NCBI GenBank assembly: GCA_937883945.1
Contig: CAKZXY010000049.1
Coordinates: 1-39,240 of the forward strand
DNA length: 39,240 nucleotides
Reading direction: 5' to 3'
From: an uncultured Clavibacter sp.
GTDB taxonomy: Bacteria > Actinomycetota > Actinomycetes > Nanopelagicales > Nanopelagicaceae
The translations under genes and the position numbers were made by a program. The notes below the pieces were generated by a model, which was not told the origin of the DNA, searched no databases, and worked only from the letters and a program-made list of their open reading frames with translations. Below, in pieces: positions 10,089 to 17,831 of the stretch. Positions within the stretch are counted from its first letter, which is position 1, and every line of letters begins with the position of its first letter.

Positions 10089-10754
10089 CTATGGGGAGAG
10101 TCGCTCAAGGTTCCAATTGGAACCGCTTAGATTAAAGCGAAGTCGATCATGTAGGCGTGAATATCTCCCTTGCCAGAATTCAATACTGCTTGGCTTAACT
10201 AGATATCCACCCCAATTCTCTGGCTTTGGCACAACGCTGCCTTGCGGGTATTTCTCTGCTAATTCTTTAAAGCGCTCCTCTAACACCTGTCTTGAATCGA
10301 TAACCTCTGATTGACTACTTGCAAGAGCGCCAATCTGACTAGACCAGGGACGAGTAGCAAAGTATTTCTCTGACTCTGCTTGGTCAATCTTGCTTGCACT
10401 TCCTATCACAATTACTTGACGCTCCATTGGATACCAAGGAAATAGCAGTGAGACATTGGGATTTATCTGGATCTGACGGGACTTATCTGATTGATAATTG
10501 GTAAAGAAGGTAAAACCATTTTTATCAACATCTTTTAAAAGAACAGTTCGCGCACTTGGTCCATCTTGACCAAGAGTTGATAGCACCATGGCATTGGCCT
10601 CAATGATCATGGAATTTGCTGCAGCCTCTTTTAACCAGAGTGAGAATTGCGTTATTGGGTCAGGATTTATTGAGCTTTCAGTAATTCCAGCCTCACCATA
10701 GGAGCGGCGCATCGCTGATATTGCCTCGCGGCTAATCTCTGGGCTCTCTGCCAT
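10089..10754 (-). CDS. pdxH: Pyridoxine/pyridoxamine 5'-phosphate oxidase
   Basis: This FMN-dependent enzyme oxidises PNP and PMP to pyridoxal 5'-phosphate. The protein has 221 residues from ATG 10754. Family marks include 'MRRSYGEAGITESSINPDPI', the FMN/PLP region 'PSARTVLLKDVDKNGFTFFTNYQSDKS' (split here by the usual turn), 'PWSSQIGALAS', and the C-terminal 'IEFWQGRYSRLHDRLRF' with the substrate-binding RLHDR. TTAGAT (10761-10766, minus strand) stands six bases before the ATG, arguing for this start; a GTG at 10772 would add six residues. It is the first gene of a two-gene operon with serC, a PLP enzyme, and is divergent from citA. Confidence 0.94.
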   Translation of the reverse strand: MAESPEISREAISAMRRSYGEAGITESSINPDPITQFSLWLKEAAANSMIIEANAMVLSTLGQDGPSARTVLLKDVDKNGFTFFTNYQSDKSRQIQINPNVSLLFPWYPMERQVIVIGSASKIDQAESEKYFATRPWSSQIGALASSQSEVIDSRQVLEERFKELAEKYPQGSVVPKPENWGGYLVKPSSIEFWQGRYSRLHDRLRFNLSGSNWNLERLSP

Positions 10755-10841
10755 AGGTGTATCTAACGTCACTTTGCCAACCTTGGCATCTTTGCCAAGC
10801 TCTATTTGGTCTAGCAGGGTATTAAGTGGAGAATACGTCGC

Positions 10842-11957
10842 ATGAATGAAGACTTTAAGCCAGGCCTTGAAGGGGTAATCGCCTTCGAATCAGAGATTGC
10901 AGAGCCGGATAAAGAGGGAAGCGCGCTTCGATATCGCGGCGTTGATATAGATGATCTAGTTGGGCGAGTCACCTTCGGCAATGTCTGGGGCTTACTTGTT
11001 GATGATGAATTTAATCCTGGTCTTCCAGCAGCAGAACCATTTCCAATTCCAATTCACTCAGGTGATGTAAGAGTTGATGTGCAATCAGCGATTGCAATGC
11101 TTGCTCCATCATGGGGGCTAAAGCCGCTTCTAGATATTTCAGATGAAGAAGCAAGAAGTAATCTAGCTAGAGCTTCGGTTATGGTGCTTTCATATGTTGC
11201 GCAATCTGCTCGCGGGACATGGCAGCCAATGGTCTCTCAAGCTGAAGTTGATAAAGCACATACCGTTGTTGAGCGAATGATGATTCGCTGGCGAGGAGAG
11301 CCGGATCCAAAACATGTTCGCGCAATTGATGCCTACTTTGTCTCTGCTGCAGAGCATGGAATGAATGCCTCAACATTTACTGCAAGAGTAATTGCATCAA
11401 CAGGTGCTGATGTTGCCGCTGCTTTATCTGGCGCAATTGGAGCGATGTCTGGACCACTTCATGGCGGCGCTCCTTCGAGAGTTTTACATATGATTGAAGA
11501 AGTTGAAAAACGTGGCGATGCAAGAGCTTATGTGAAAGAGTTGTTAGATAAAGGTGAGCGTTTGATGGGATTTGGTCATCGTGTTTATCGCGCGCAAGAT
11601 CCAAGATCTAGAACTCTTCGCAGAACTTGTGAAGAACTTGGTGCTCCTCGTTATCAAGTTGCTAAGGCGCTAGAAGATGCAGCGTTAGCAGAACTACGCG
11701 AGAGAAGACCAGATAGAGTTTTGGAGACAAATGTTGAATTCTGGGCAGCAGTTCTTCTTGATTTTGCTGAAGTTCCAGGACATATGTTCACACCAATGTT
11801 TACATCAGCAAGAACTGCTGGATGGTCGGCGCATATCTTGGAGCAGAAGAGAACTGGTCGCTTGATTAGGCCATCTGCTAGATATATTGGCAAAGCCCCA
11901 AGAAGGCCTGAGGATGTTGAGGGCTGGGATGAGAGCGTTTCAGGGCTTCATCTCTAG
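10842..11957 (+). CDS. citA: Citrate synthase, CitA type
   Basis: This enzyme condenses acetyl-CoA with oxaloacetate to citrate, or could act on propionyl-CoA. The 371-residue length is that of the short actinobacterial 'citrate synthase 2' (CitA), not the roughly 430-residue GltA. Active-site histidines are visible as H207 in 'GPLHGGAP' and H246 in 'GFGHRVYRAQDPR', with H172 in 'AAEHGMNAST'. At the place of the catalytic aspartate the sequence reads 'TNVEFWAA', so a glutamate (E299) replaces it; I believe this is a trait of the CitA subgroup. The gene is divergent from pdxH. A weak GAGAAT lies seven bases before the ATG. It is followed by the mal operon after 161 bases. No other TCA genes are adjacent. 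Confidence 0.92.
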   Translation: MNEDFKPGLEGVIAFESEIAEPDKEGSALRYRGVDIDDLVGRVTFGNVWGLLVDDEFNPGLPAAEPFPIPIHSGDVRVDVQSAIAMLAPSWGLKPLLDISDEEARSNLARASVMVLSYVAQSARGTWQPMVSQAEVDKAHTVVERMMIRWRGEPDPKHVRAIDAYFVSAAEHGMNASTFTARVIASTGADVAAALSGAIGAMSGPLHGGAPSRVLHMIEEVEKRGDARAYVKELLDKGERLMGFGHRVYRAQDPRSRTLRRTCEELGAPRYQVAKALEDAALAELRERRPDRVLETNVEFWAAVLLDFAEVPGHMFTPMFTSARTAGWSAHILEQKRTGRLIRPSARYIGKAPRRPEDVEGWDESVSGLHL

Positions 11958-12118
11958 TCTGAAAACTAGCGTGTAAAAGTAAGAGCTTTATAACGAATAA
12001 GTAACCCTCCAAGTTGGCTCGCCATTGGGGCCATTCTGCCTTGACGGGCTCTGTCCTAAGGGCTGGAATTGCCTTCTCTGGAGCCCCTCGCTGCAGATAC
12101 TTCCATGGAGGAAAATTA
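11958..12118 (+). promoter_or_regulatory. malE leader region with candidate promoter and stem-loop
   Basis: This 161-base gap separates citA from the mal operon. TTGACG (12041-12046) and TGGAAT (12064-12069) have a 17-base spacing and could be the promoter. GGGCTC (12046-12051) can pair with GAGCCC (12081-12086), enclosing a weaker inner pairing. A GGAGG ribosome binding site at 12107-12111 lies seven bases before the malE ATG. No classical LacI/MalR-type palindrome with a central CG is visible. Confidence 0.4.
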
Positions 12119-13372
12119 ATGAAGAAGAAATTATTTAGAGGGTTCGCAGTTATAGCAACACTTGCTCTTGCAGCAGGTCTTGCTGTGACCCCTGCTCACG
12201 CCAACAAGAATATTGTGGTCTGGGCAGATGAATCACGCGGACCAAATTTGACGACAACACTTAAGACAAAAGGTGACTGGGTTCCGGGATATACCGTGAC
12301 TATTAAGTCATTTGCTAACTTCGATGCTCTAAAAGATGCGATCGATAAGGCAACAGCAACTACTGGTCCAGATATCGTAGTTGGTGCTAACGACTGGGTT
12401 CCAACACTTGCTAAGAATGGAAAGCTAGCTCCATTAACTCTGACCGCTTCACAGCGTGCCAGATTCTCAGCATCCCAGTTCTATGATCTTTCTTATAAGA
12501 AGAAGCTTTATGGAATTCCTGTTGATGTAAACAACGTGGCAATGATCTACAACACTAAACTCGTAACATCGGCGCCAAAGTCACTTGGCGAGATGGTTGA
12601 TTACTACAAAGCCAACAAGACTTCAAAGAGCTTAAAGGCTGGTCTATGTGTAGCCGGTGGCGGTATGTCATGGGGCGCTCACTCAGTATTTTCAGCACTA
12701 GGTGCTGATGCTTATTACTTCAATTCAAATGGAACAATTAATAAGTCAAAGTCATTTAATCCAAATGAGTTTGGTGGCAATGTTAAGAAGTTCCTAATGG
12801 ATGGCAAGAAGAGCAATGGCTTCTTCCCAGCAACTGACACTGGCTGCAAGGACAACTTCCTAGCTGGAAGCGTTCCCTTCGCAATCATTGGAAACTGGGA
12901 GTGGAACGATTACAAGGCAAAGGGATTCACTATGAATCTAATGCCGGTTCCAGGTGCTTCTGCAGGTAGAAGTGGAAATGCATTCGGATCAGTATCTGGC
13001 GCACTTCTAACAACATTTGCAGCATCAAATGGCGTAGAGGCAGCTGCAAAATCTCTCCTTGTTGATTTCTTTGGATCAACTGCTGGTCAAGTTGCTTATC
13101 AGCTAAATGAAAAGCGTCCACCAGCTGAAAAGGGTGCTTCAACAGATGCAACAGTCACAGATGGCCAAAAGGGCTTTGGTGCCTCTGCAGCTGCTGCTAG
13201 CGTTCCTCAGGTTGGAGCAATTTTGAATGGACCTAGCGGCACTAGCTACTGGGATTCAGCTCCTGCTTACTGGACTGCAGTACTAGTTGATGGCAAAGAT
13301 CCTGTTAAGGAAGCTAAGAAGTTGGCCGCTATTTGGCGAGCAAATCTCAAGGCTGCCGGTAGCGATCTATAG
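12119..13372 (+). CDS. malE: Maltose/maltodextrin ABC transporter substrate-binding protein
   Basis: This extracellular binding protein captures malto-oligosaccharides for the MalFG permease. It has 417 residues with a clear signal peptide, 'MKKKLFRGFAVIATLALAAG', ending 'TPAHA' near residue 28. The mature part has the MalE-like 'IVVWADESRG', 'DIVVGANDWVPTLAKNGKLAPL' (partly) and 'KKLYGIPVDVNNVAMIYNT' motifs of the extracellular family 1 fold. There is no lipobox cysteine after the cleavage site, unusual for a binding protein in a single-membrane bacterium. The start is fixed by GGAGG at 12107-12111; an upstream in-frame start at 12014 would spoil the signal peptide. It is the first gene of malEFG-amyAB, followed by a palindrome and a strong hairpin. 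Confidence 0.93.
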   Translation: MKKKLFRGFAVIATLALAAGLAVTPAHANKNIVVWADESRGPNLTTTLKTKGDWVPGYTVTIKSFANFDALKDAIDKATATTGPDIVVGANDWVPTLAKNGKLAPLTLTASQRARFSASQFYDLSYKKKLYGIPVDVNNVAMIYNTKLVTSAPKSLGEMVDYYKANKTSKSLKAGLCVAGGGMSWGAHSVFSALGADAYYFNSNGTINKSKSFNPNEFGGNVKKFLMDGKKSNGFFPATDTGCKDNFLAGSVPFAIIGNWEWNDYKAKGFTMNLMPVPGASAGRSGNAFGSVSGALLTTFAASNGVEAAAKSLLVDFFGSTAGQVAYQLNEKRPPAEKGASTDATVTDGQKGFGASAAAASVPQVGAILNGPSGTSYWDSAPAYWTAVLVDGKDPVKEAKKLAAIWRANLKAAGSDL

Positions 13373-13389
13373 TCAGTAGTAGATAAAGT

Positions 13390-13405
13390 CTTGATCTAGA
13401 TCAAG
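13390..13405. repeat. 16-bp perfect palindrome downstream of malE
   Basis: CTTGATCTAGATCAAG reads identically on both strands. It lies 17 bases after the malE stop and 11 bases before the large hairpin. It could be an operator for a dimeric regulator or a small hairpin; its role is unknown. Confidence 0.55.
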
Positions 13406-13416
13406 ATGAAGTAGTT

Positions 13417-13450
13417 GAACTGACGTGGTTCTTATGGACCACGTCAGTTC
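13417..13450 (+). terminator. 13-bp stem-loop between malE and malF (attenuating terminator or 3' stabiliser)
   Basis: GAACTGACGTGGT (13417-13429) pairs perfectly with ACCACGTCAGTTC (13438-13450) around an eight-base loop, followed by GCTTTCTG rather than a long T run. Such hairpins after binding-protein genes commonly raise malE levels over the permease by partial termination or by protecting the upstream mRNA. No clear new promoter is seen before malF. Confidence 0.75.
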
Positions 13451-13507
13451 GCTTTCTGCACTAAAGTCAGTTCTAAATAATTGGAGTTGGTGATACCTCT
13501 GCTTTCG

Positions 13508-15034
13508 ATGATTATCCGTGGCAAAGTGGCAACCACCATCAAGGTTGCCTTAGTGGCGCTAATTAGCGCTGTTCTTTTAACGCTTACGCAGAGCGCCTTC
13601 GCCAAGAAAGAGTATGTAATAGCAGCATTTTTAGCTGCCTCAATATTTGCAATTAATTTCACTTACTTCAGCAAAAGAAGCGTCCCACTAAAATTTTTTC
13701 TCCCAGGAATTCTACTTCTGGCAGCGTTTGTAATTACTCCAATCCTTTATACCGTGGTGATGTCTACCTATAATTACAAAACTGGAAATTACATAGGCAA
13801 AGAAGAAGCAGTAGGGCGAATTCAAGCGCTGGCACTTGAGCCTGATGAAAATAACTCAGCCTTTGATATTGTAGTTGGAGAATTTCAAGAAAGTGATGCG
13901 CTACTTGTTTCAGATATCACCAATAACTCATACTTTATTTCAACCCCAGAGCGAAGAATTGAGCTCACTAATAATCAATTGGACCTTGATGAAAACCTTG
14001 TGGCACAAGGCGCAACTGGATTTACAAGGGTAGATGCAGGAGAAATATCCTCCAGTAAGGCAGCGACAAAACGTTATTTCTATAACGGAGAATATTTCAT
14101 CACCGTGGAGAACTTAAATGTAGGGGCAGTATTTCGCCAAAGTTTGGAATACCTACCGCAGCAAGATATTTTTCGAAGCCTTTTAAGTGATGCGATTTAT
14201 CGTGATAACGGCAATGGAAATTATGTAAATCCTGATGATAAAGCAGATTTTCTTGAACCAGGTTGGAGAGATCCGGCTTGGTTTACCAACTACGTACGTC
14301 TAGTAAACGATGAACGGGTCAGAGACCCTCTAATCTCGGTATTTATCTGGACAGTGGTTTTTGCTACTTTGACTGTTCTGACGCAATTTGCCTTTGGACT
14401 TTTATTAGCTCTTGCTCTAAATAAACCAATCAGGGGCCGTCGAATCTATCGATCAATATTGATTCTGCCCTATGCCATGCCAAGTGTGATGTCAATATTG
14501 ATTTGGGGCGGTATGTTCAACACAGAGTTTGGCGCAGTAAATGAAATATTGGGTAGCAATATTGCCTGGTTCCAAGACCCGACTTTTGCTCGAGTTGCAG
14601 TCATTCTTGTAAATCTCTGGCTTGGGTTTCCTTACTTCTATCTAGTCTCAAGTGGTTCTTTGCAAGCAATACCAAGTGAGCTACTAGAAGCTGCAGCTAT
14701 CGATGGAGCAAATCCTAGGCAAGTCTTTAGCAAGGTGACGCTTCCTTTGCTTCTCCAAATACTTTCACCACTTCTCATCGCTTCTTTTGCTTTTAACTTT
14801 AATAATTTTAATTTAATTTATCTATTAACTGGCGGGGGGCCAAGAGAGCAATTAGATGGCGAAATTGCAGGATCGACTGATATTCTCATTAGTTATACCT
14901 ATCAGATAGCCTTTGGAAGCAATCTACAAGATTTAGGTTTAGCTAGCGCAATTTCTGTTCTAATATTCTTCCTTGTTGCAAGTATCTCGCTTTATGGGGT
15001 TAGAAAATCTAAAATTCTGGAGAGTTTCTCATGA
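13508..15034 (+). CDS. malF: Maltodextrin ABC transporter permease MalF (long form with periplasmic-type P2 loop)
   Basis: This membrane subunit has 508 residues from ATG 13508; GTG 13490 or TTG 13481 are possible longer starts. It has two extra N-terminal helices, a third helix at 'FFLPGILLLAAFVITPILYT', then a hydrophilic segment of about 180 residues (roughly 90-272), then five more helices. The order matches E. coli MalF, where this P2 loop docks onto MalE. The C-terminal half has 'ILPYAMPSVMSILIWGGMF', the EAA loop 'ELLEAAAIDGANPRQVF' that contacts the ATPase, and 'LIASFAFNFNNFNLIYLLT'. Most actinobacterial MalF homologues are about 300-340 residues and lack this loop. It overlaps malG by four bases (ATGA). 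Confidence 0.9.
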   Translation: MIIRGKVATTIKVALVALISAVLLTLTQSAFAKKEYVIAAFLAASIFAINFTYFSKRSVPLKFFLPGILLLAAFVITPILYTVVMSTYNYKTGNYIGKEEAVGRIQALALEPDENNSAFDIVVGEFQESDALLVSDITNNSYFISTPERRIELTNNQLDLDENLVAQGATGFTRVDAGEISSSKAATKRYFYNGEYFITVENLNVGAVFRQSLEYLPQQDIFRSLLSDAIYRDNGNGNYVNPDDKADFLEPGWRDPAWFTNYVRLVNDERVRDPLISVFIWTVVFATLTVLTQFAFGLLLALALNKPIRGRRIYRSILILPYAMPSVMSILIWGGMFNTEFGAVNEILGSNIAWFQDPTFARVAVILVNLWLGFPYFYLVSSGSLQAIPSELLEAAAIDGANPRQVFSKVTLPLLLQILSPLLIASFAFNFNNFNLIYLLTGGGPREQLDGEIAGSTDILISYTYQIAFGSNLQDLGLASAISVLIFFLVASISLYGVRKSKILESFS

Positions 15035-15882
15035 CCAAGTGGCTAAGAGAAAACCTTTGGAGACATATAACTGGCTGGATTATGTGCGCATTTGCAGTAT
15101 TTCCACTCTACTTAGTTTTCTTATCAGCGTTTAATGAGTCAGGAAGCCTTCAAGTCACTTCATTTCTTCCTAGAGAGATTTCCTTTGCTAATTTTGATGT
15201 GCTTTTCAATGACGAGAGAATTCCTTATCTGACCTGGATGAAGAATTCTCTGATGATCTCTGGATTTGTTGCAGTTGTCTCTGTGGTTATTGGTGCGGCT
15301 TCAGCCTTTGCCTTTAGCCGTTTGCGCTTTAAAGGAAAGAAGTTTGGAATCCAACTTCTTCTATTGATCCAAATGTTCCCAGCAATTCTGGCTCTTTCGG
15401 CGGTCTATGTAATTATGGAGCGGGTATATAAGTTTGCTCCAGGCTTAGGAATAGGAACGCAAGCAGGCTTGATTTTGATTTATCTAGGCGGTGCCATGGG
15501 AGTAAATATCTGGCTTCTAAAGGGATTTGTGGACTCCATTCCTGTAGAGCTAGATGAAGCAGCCAAGATTGATGGAGCTAGCGCAATGCAGACCTATTGG
15601 CAGATATTTGTGCCCTTAGCTGCGCCAGTTTTAGCAGTCGTCTCACTCTTAAGCTTTATTGGAACCTTTAATGAATTTATCTTGGCTAGATTGTTCTTGA
15701 TAGAGGTAGAGAGTCGAACAGTTGCTGTTGGGCTACAACAATTTATTGGCGGACAGTATTCTGAGAATTGGGGGCCTTTTGCTGCAGGATCGATAATTGC
15801 CTCAATCCCGATTGTAATTATTTTCTTAAGCCTGCAGAAATATATTATTAGTGGCCTAACTGCTGGTTCTGTTAAGGGCTAA
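15031..15882 (+). CDS. malG: Maltodextrin ABC transporter permease MalG
   Basis: This is the second permease subunit: 283 residues, six predicted helices. The EAA loop 'ELDEAAKIDGASAMQTYWQI' (about residues 173-192), which contacts the ATPase, is intact. The start ATG overlaps the malF stop (ATGA), and its TAA shares one base with the next ATG (TAATG), so translation of malF, malG and the amylase is probably coupled. No ATP-binding MalK/MsiK is encoded in the operon; many actinobacteria use one shared ATPase for several sugar importers, which would have to be elsewhere in the genome. Confidence 0.95.
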   Translation: MTKWLRENLWRHITGWIMCAFAVFPLYLVFLSAFNESGSLQVTSFLPREISFANFDVLFNDERIPYLTWMKNSLMISGFVAVVSVVIGAASAFAFSRLRFKGKKFGIQLLLLIQMFPAILALSAVYVIMERVYKFAPGLGIGTQAGLILIYLGGAMGVNIWLLKGFVDSIPVELDEAAKIDGASAMQTYWQIFVPLAAPVLAVVSLLSFIGTFNEFILARLFLIEVESRTVAVGLQQFIGGQYSENWGPFAAGSIIASIPIVIIFLSLQKYIISGLTAGSVKG

Positions 15883-17831
15883 TGAAGCTTTCAAGGCTGG
15901 CCTTATTAGCTCTACTTGCTTTACTACTAACTCCACTTACTTCTCTTTATGCTCAGACTCCAACCACAGATGTTGCAAGAACTGGGATAGATAAAGAGGT
16001 TATTTATTTTGTTATGCCAGATCGCTATCGAAATGGTGATTCAAGCAACGATAACTTCCCTGGATTGAATCCAACTCATACTGCTTTCTTTCATGGTGGA
16101 GATTTAAAGGGCCTTACCGGCAACTGCGTTGATGATGATGGCCTGGCAAGATTAAAGAAATTAGGTTTTACAGCAATTTGGCTGACCCCATTAGTGGTGC
16201 AACAGCCACCAACAGATGGTGGGGCTGGATATCACGGCTACTGGGGCGTTGATTTCCTTGGCGTTGATCCTCATTTAGGCACCAAGGAAGATCTATTGGC
16301 GCTAAGTAGCTGCGCCAAAAAGTTGGGGCTAAAACTAATTCTTGATGTGGTTACTAATCACACTGGAGACATTGTTTGGTATAACAATCGTGATGCCTAT
16401 ATCCCAGATAAGTATAAAAATATTAAGAATCCAAACTGGCTCAATGAGATCAGTAATTATCATAACTATGGAGATATGAATAGTTGCTGGAGCCCTGGAG
16501 CGTGCGTAAGAGATGGTGATTTCTTTGGGCTAGATGATTTAGCCACAGAAAAACCTGAGGTATATAACGGACTTGCTGACGTTTATGGAGATTGGATTGA
16601 AAAGTATGGATTTGTTGGATTTCGGGTTGATACCGCAAGGCATCTAGATGATCAGTTCTTCAAAAACTGGAGCCCGCAGATAAATCAAATTGCTGAGAAG
16701 TCCGGCATTGCTAACTTCACAATCTTTGGTGAAGTTTGGGAGCCAAGCCCAATTGCACTTATGCCATATATAAGGGTTAATAAGATGCAGAGCGCTCTCG
16801 ATTTTCCCTTTCAAAGAGTCGCTGTTGATTACGCCGCCTCTAGTTCTAGCGCATCGATTCTTAAAAATCTATTCGCCTATGATGATTATTACACCAGCAC
16901 AACTACCTCAGCTTCAAATTTAGTGACATTTCTCGGCAATCACGATATGGGGCGAGCAAATTTTCTCATCGAGCGCGTGAAAATAAATCCACCAGGTCAA
17001 CTTCTCTCTAGAGTAAAACTTGCTAATACTCTGCTTTATCTAAGCCGTGGAATTCCAACCGTTTATTATGGCGATGAAGTCGGACTCCTTGGAAGTGGAA
17101 ACGGACGAGATCAATTAGCTCGCCAAGATCTATTTCCAACTAAGGTTGAAATTTGGAAGCAAGAGGCCAGGGTTACTGGTAAGCCAGTTGGGGACGCTGA
17201 TTCATTTACCAATACCTTCTCAAATCCGATTGCCAAGCATCTAATGGCCCTATCTGAACTTAGAAAAGCTCATCCAGCTCTAGCAAATGAGCAGATGCAG
17301 ATTCGATATGCCAAAGGCCCAGTATTTGCATTCTCAAAGCGCGCTTTAAATGAGAAACGAGAGTATCTAGTAGTGCTTAATAATGGCGCCAAGTCAAGCA
17401 TGGTAACTATCCAAACGGCTACAAGCGGGAAATGGCGAGATTTAATCGATGGTAAGTCTTTCACTAGCAAGAACGGCAAACTCACTATAAAGCTTGATGG
17501 ACTTAGTTCAGCTGTCTTAAGGGCTGAGAGTGAGATAAATCAGAGAGGGATAAAGCTTGGAAAACTGATAGCAAAAGAAGATTTTCTAAGTGGATTCCAT
17601 AAAGTTTCATTAAAAGTTGAGAGCAAAGATCTAGCTATTGCAGAGTTTTTTATTCGATCTACGGGCGATAACAAGTGGAGCTCACTTGGCGTTGATCTTA
17701 ATCAACCATTTAATATATTTATTGATCCCAATGAATACTCTGGGCCTGTTGAATTAAAGGCAAGAGTTATTGACTCCAAAGGAGGGAAATATGAGCTCTC
17801 AGAACTCGCTTTCAATATTGCCTCACCATGA
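15882..17831 (+). CDS. Secreted GH13 alpha-amylase
   Basis: This exported endo-acting glucan hydrolase has 649 residues. The signal peptide is residues 1-24, 'MKLSRLALLALLALLLTPLT' then 'SLYA'. The GH13 barrel follows with region I 'DVVTNHTGD', the nucleophile D250 in 'GFRVDTARH', acid/base E284 in 'FGEVWEPSP' and the transition-state aspartate D355 in 'LGNHDMGR'. The 'MPDRYRNGD' opening is the pattern of amylases and cyclodextrin glucanotransferase-like enzymes. A beta-sandwich domain and about 100 further residues form the C-terminus. It should cut starch or glycogen outside the cell into oligomers for MalE. It is coupled to malG by TAATG, and its end overlaps the next gene by 41 bases. Confidence 0.93.
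   Translation: MKLSRLALLALLALLLTPLTSLYAQTPTTDVARTGIDKEVIYFVMPDRYRNGDSSNDNFPGLNPTHTAFFHGGDLKGLTGNCVDDDGLARLKKLGFTAIWLTPLVVQQPPTDGGAGYHGYWGVDFLGVDPHLGTKEDLLALSSCAKKLGLKLILDVVTNHTGDIVWYNNRDAYIPDKYKNIKNPNWLNEISNYHNYGDMNSCWSPGACVRDGDFFGLDDLATEKPEVYNGLADVYGDWIEKYGFVGFRVDTARHLDDQFFKNWSPQINQIAEKSGIANFTIFGEVWEPSPIALMPYIRVNKMQSALDFPFQRVAVDYAASSSSASILKNLFAYDDYYTSTTTSASNLVTFLGNHDMGRANFLIERVKINPPGQLLSRVKLANTLLYLSRGIPTVYYGDEVGLLGSGNGRDQLARQDLFPTKVEIWKQEARVTGKPVGDADSFTNTFSNPIAKHLMALSELRKAHPALANEQMQIRYAKGPVFAFSKRALNEKREYLVVLNNGAKSSMVTIQTATSGKWRDLIDGKSFTSKNGKLTIKLDGLSSAVLRAESEINQRGIKLGKLIAKEDFLSGFHKVSLKVESKDLAIAEFFIRSTGDNKWSSLGVDLNQPFNIFIDPNEYSGPVELKARVIDSKGGKYELSELAFNIASP

Noticed and set aside
12014-12118. 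N-terminal extension of malE from 12014
   Set aside because: It would bury the signal peptide; the GGAGG at 12107-12111 fixes the start at 12119.
11958-12118. LacI/MalR-type operator before malE
   Set aside because: I looked for a centrally symmetric CG-centred palindrome near the promoter and found none convincing; only a GGGCTC/GAGCCC repeat is present.
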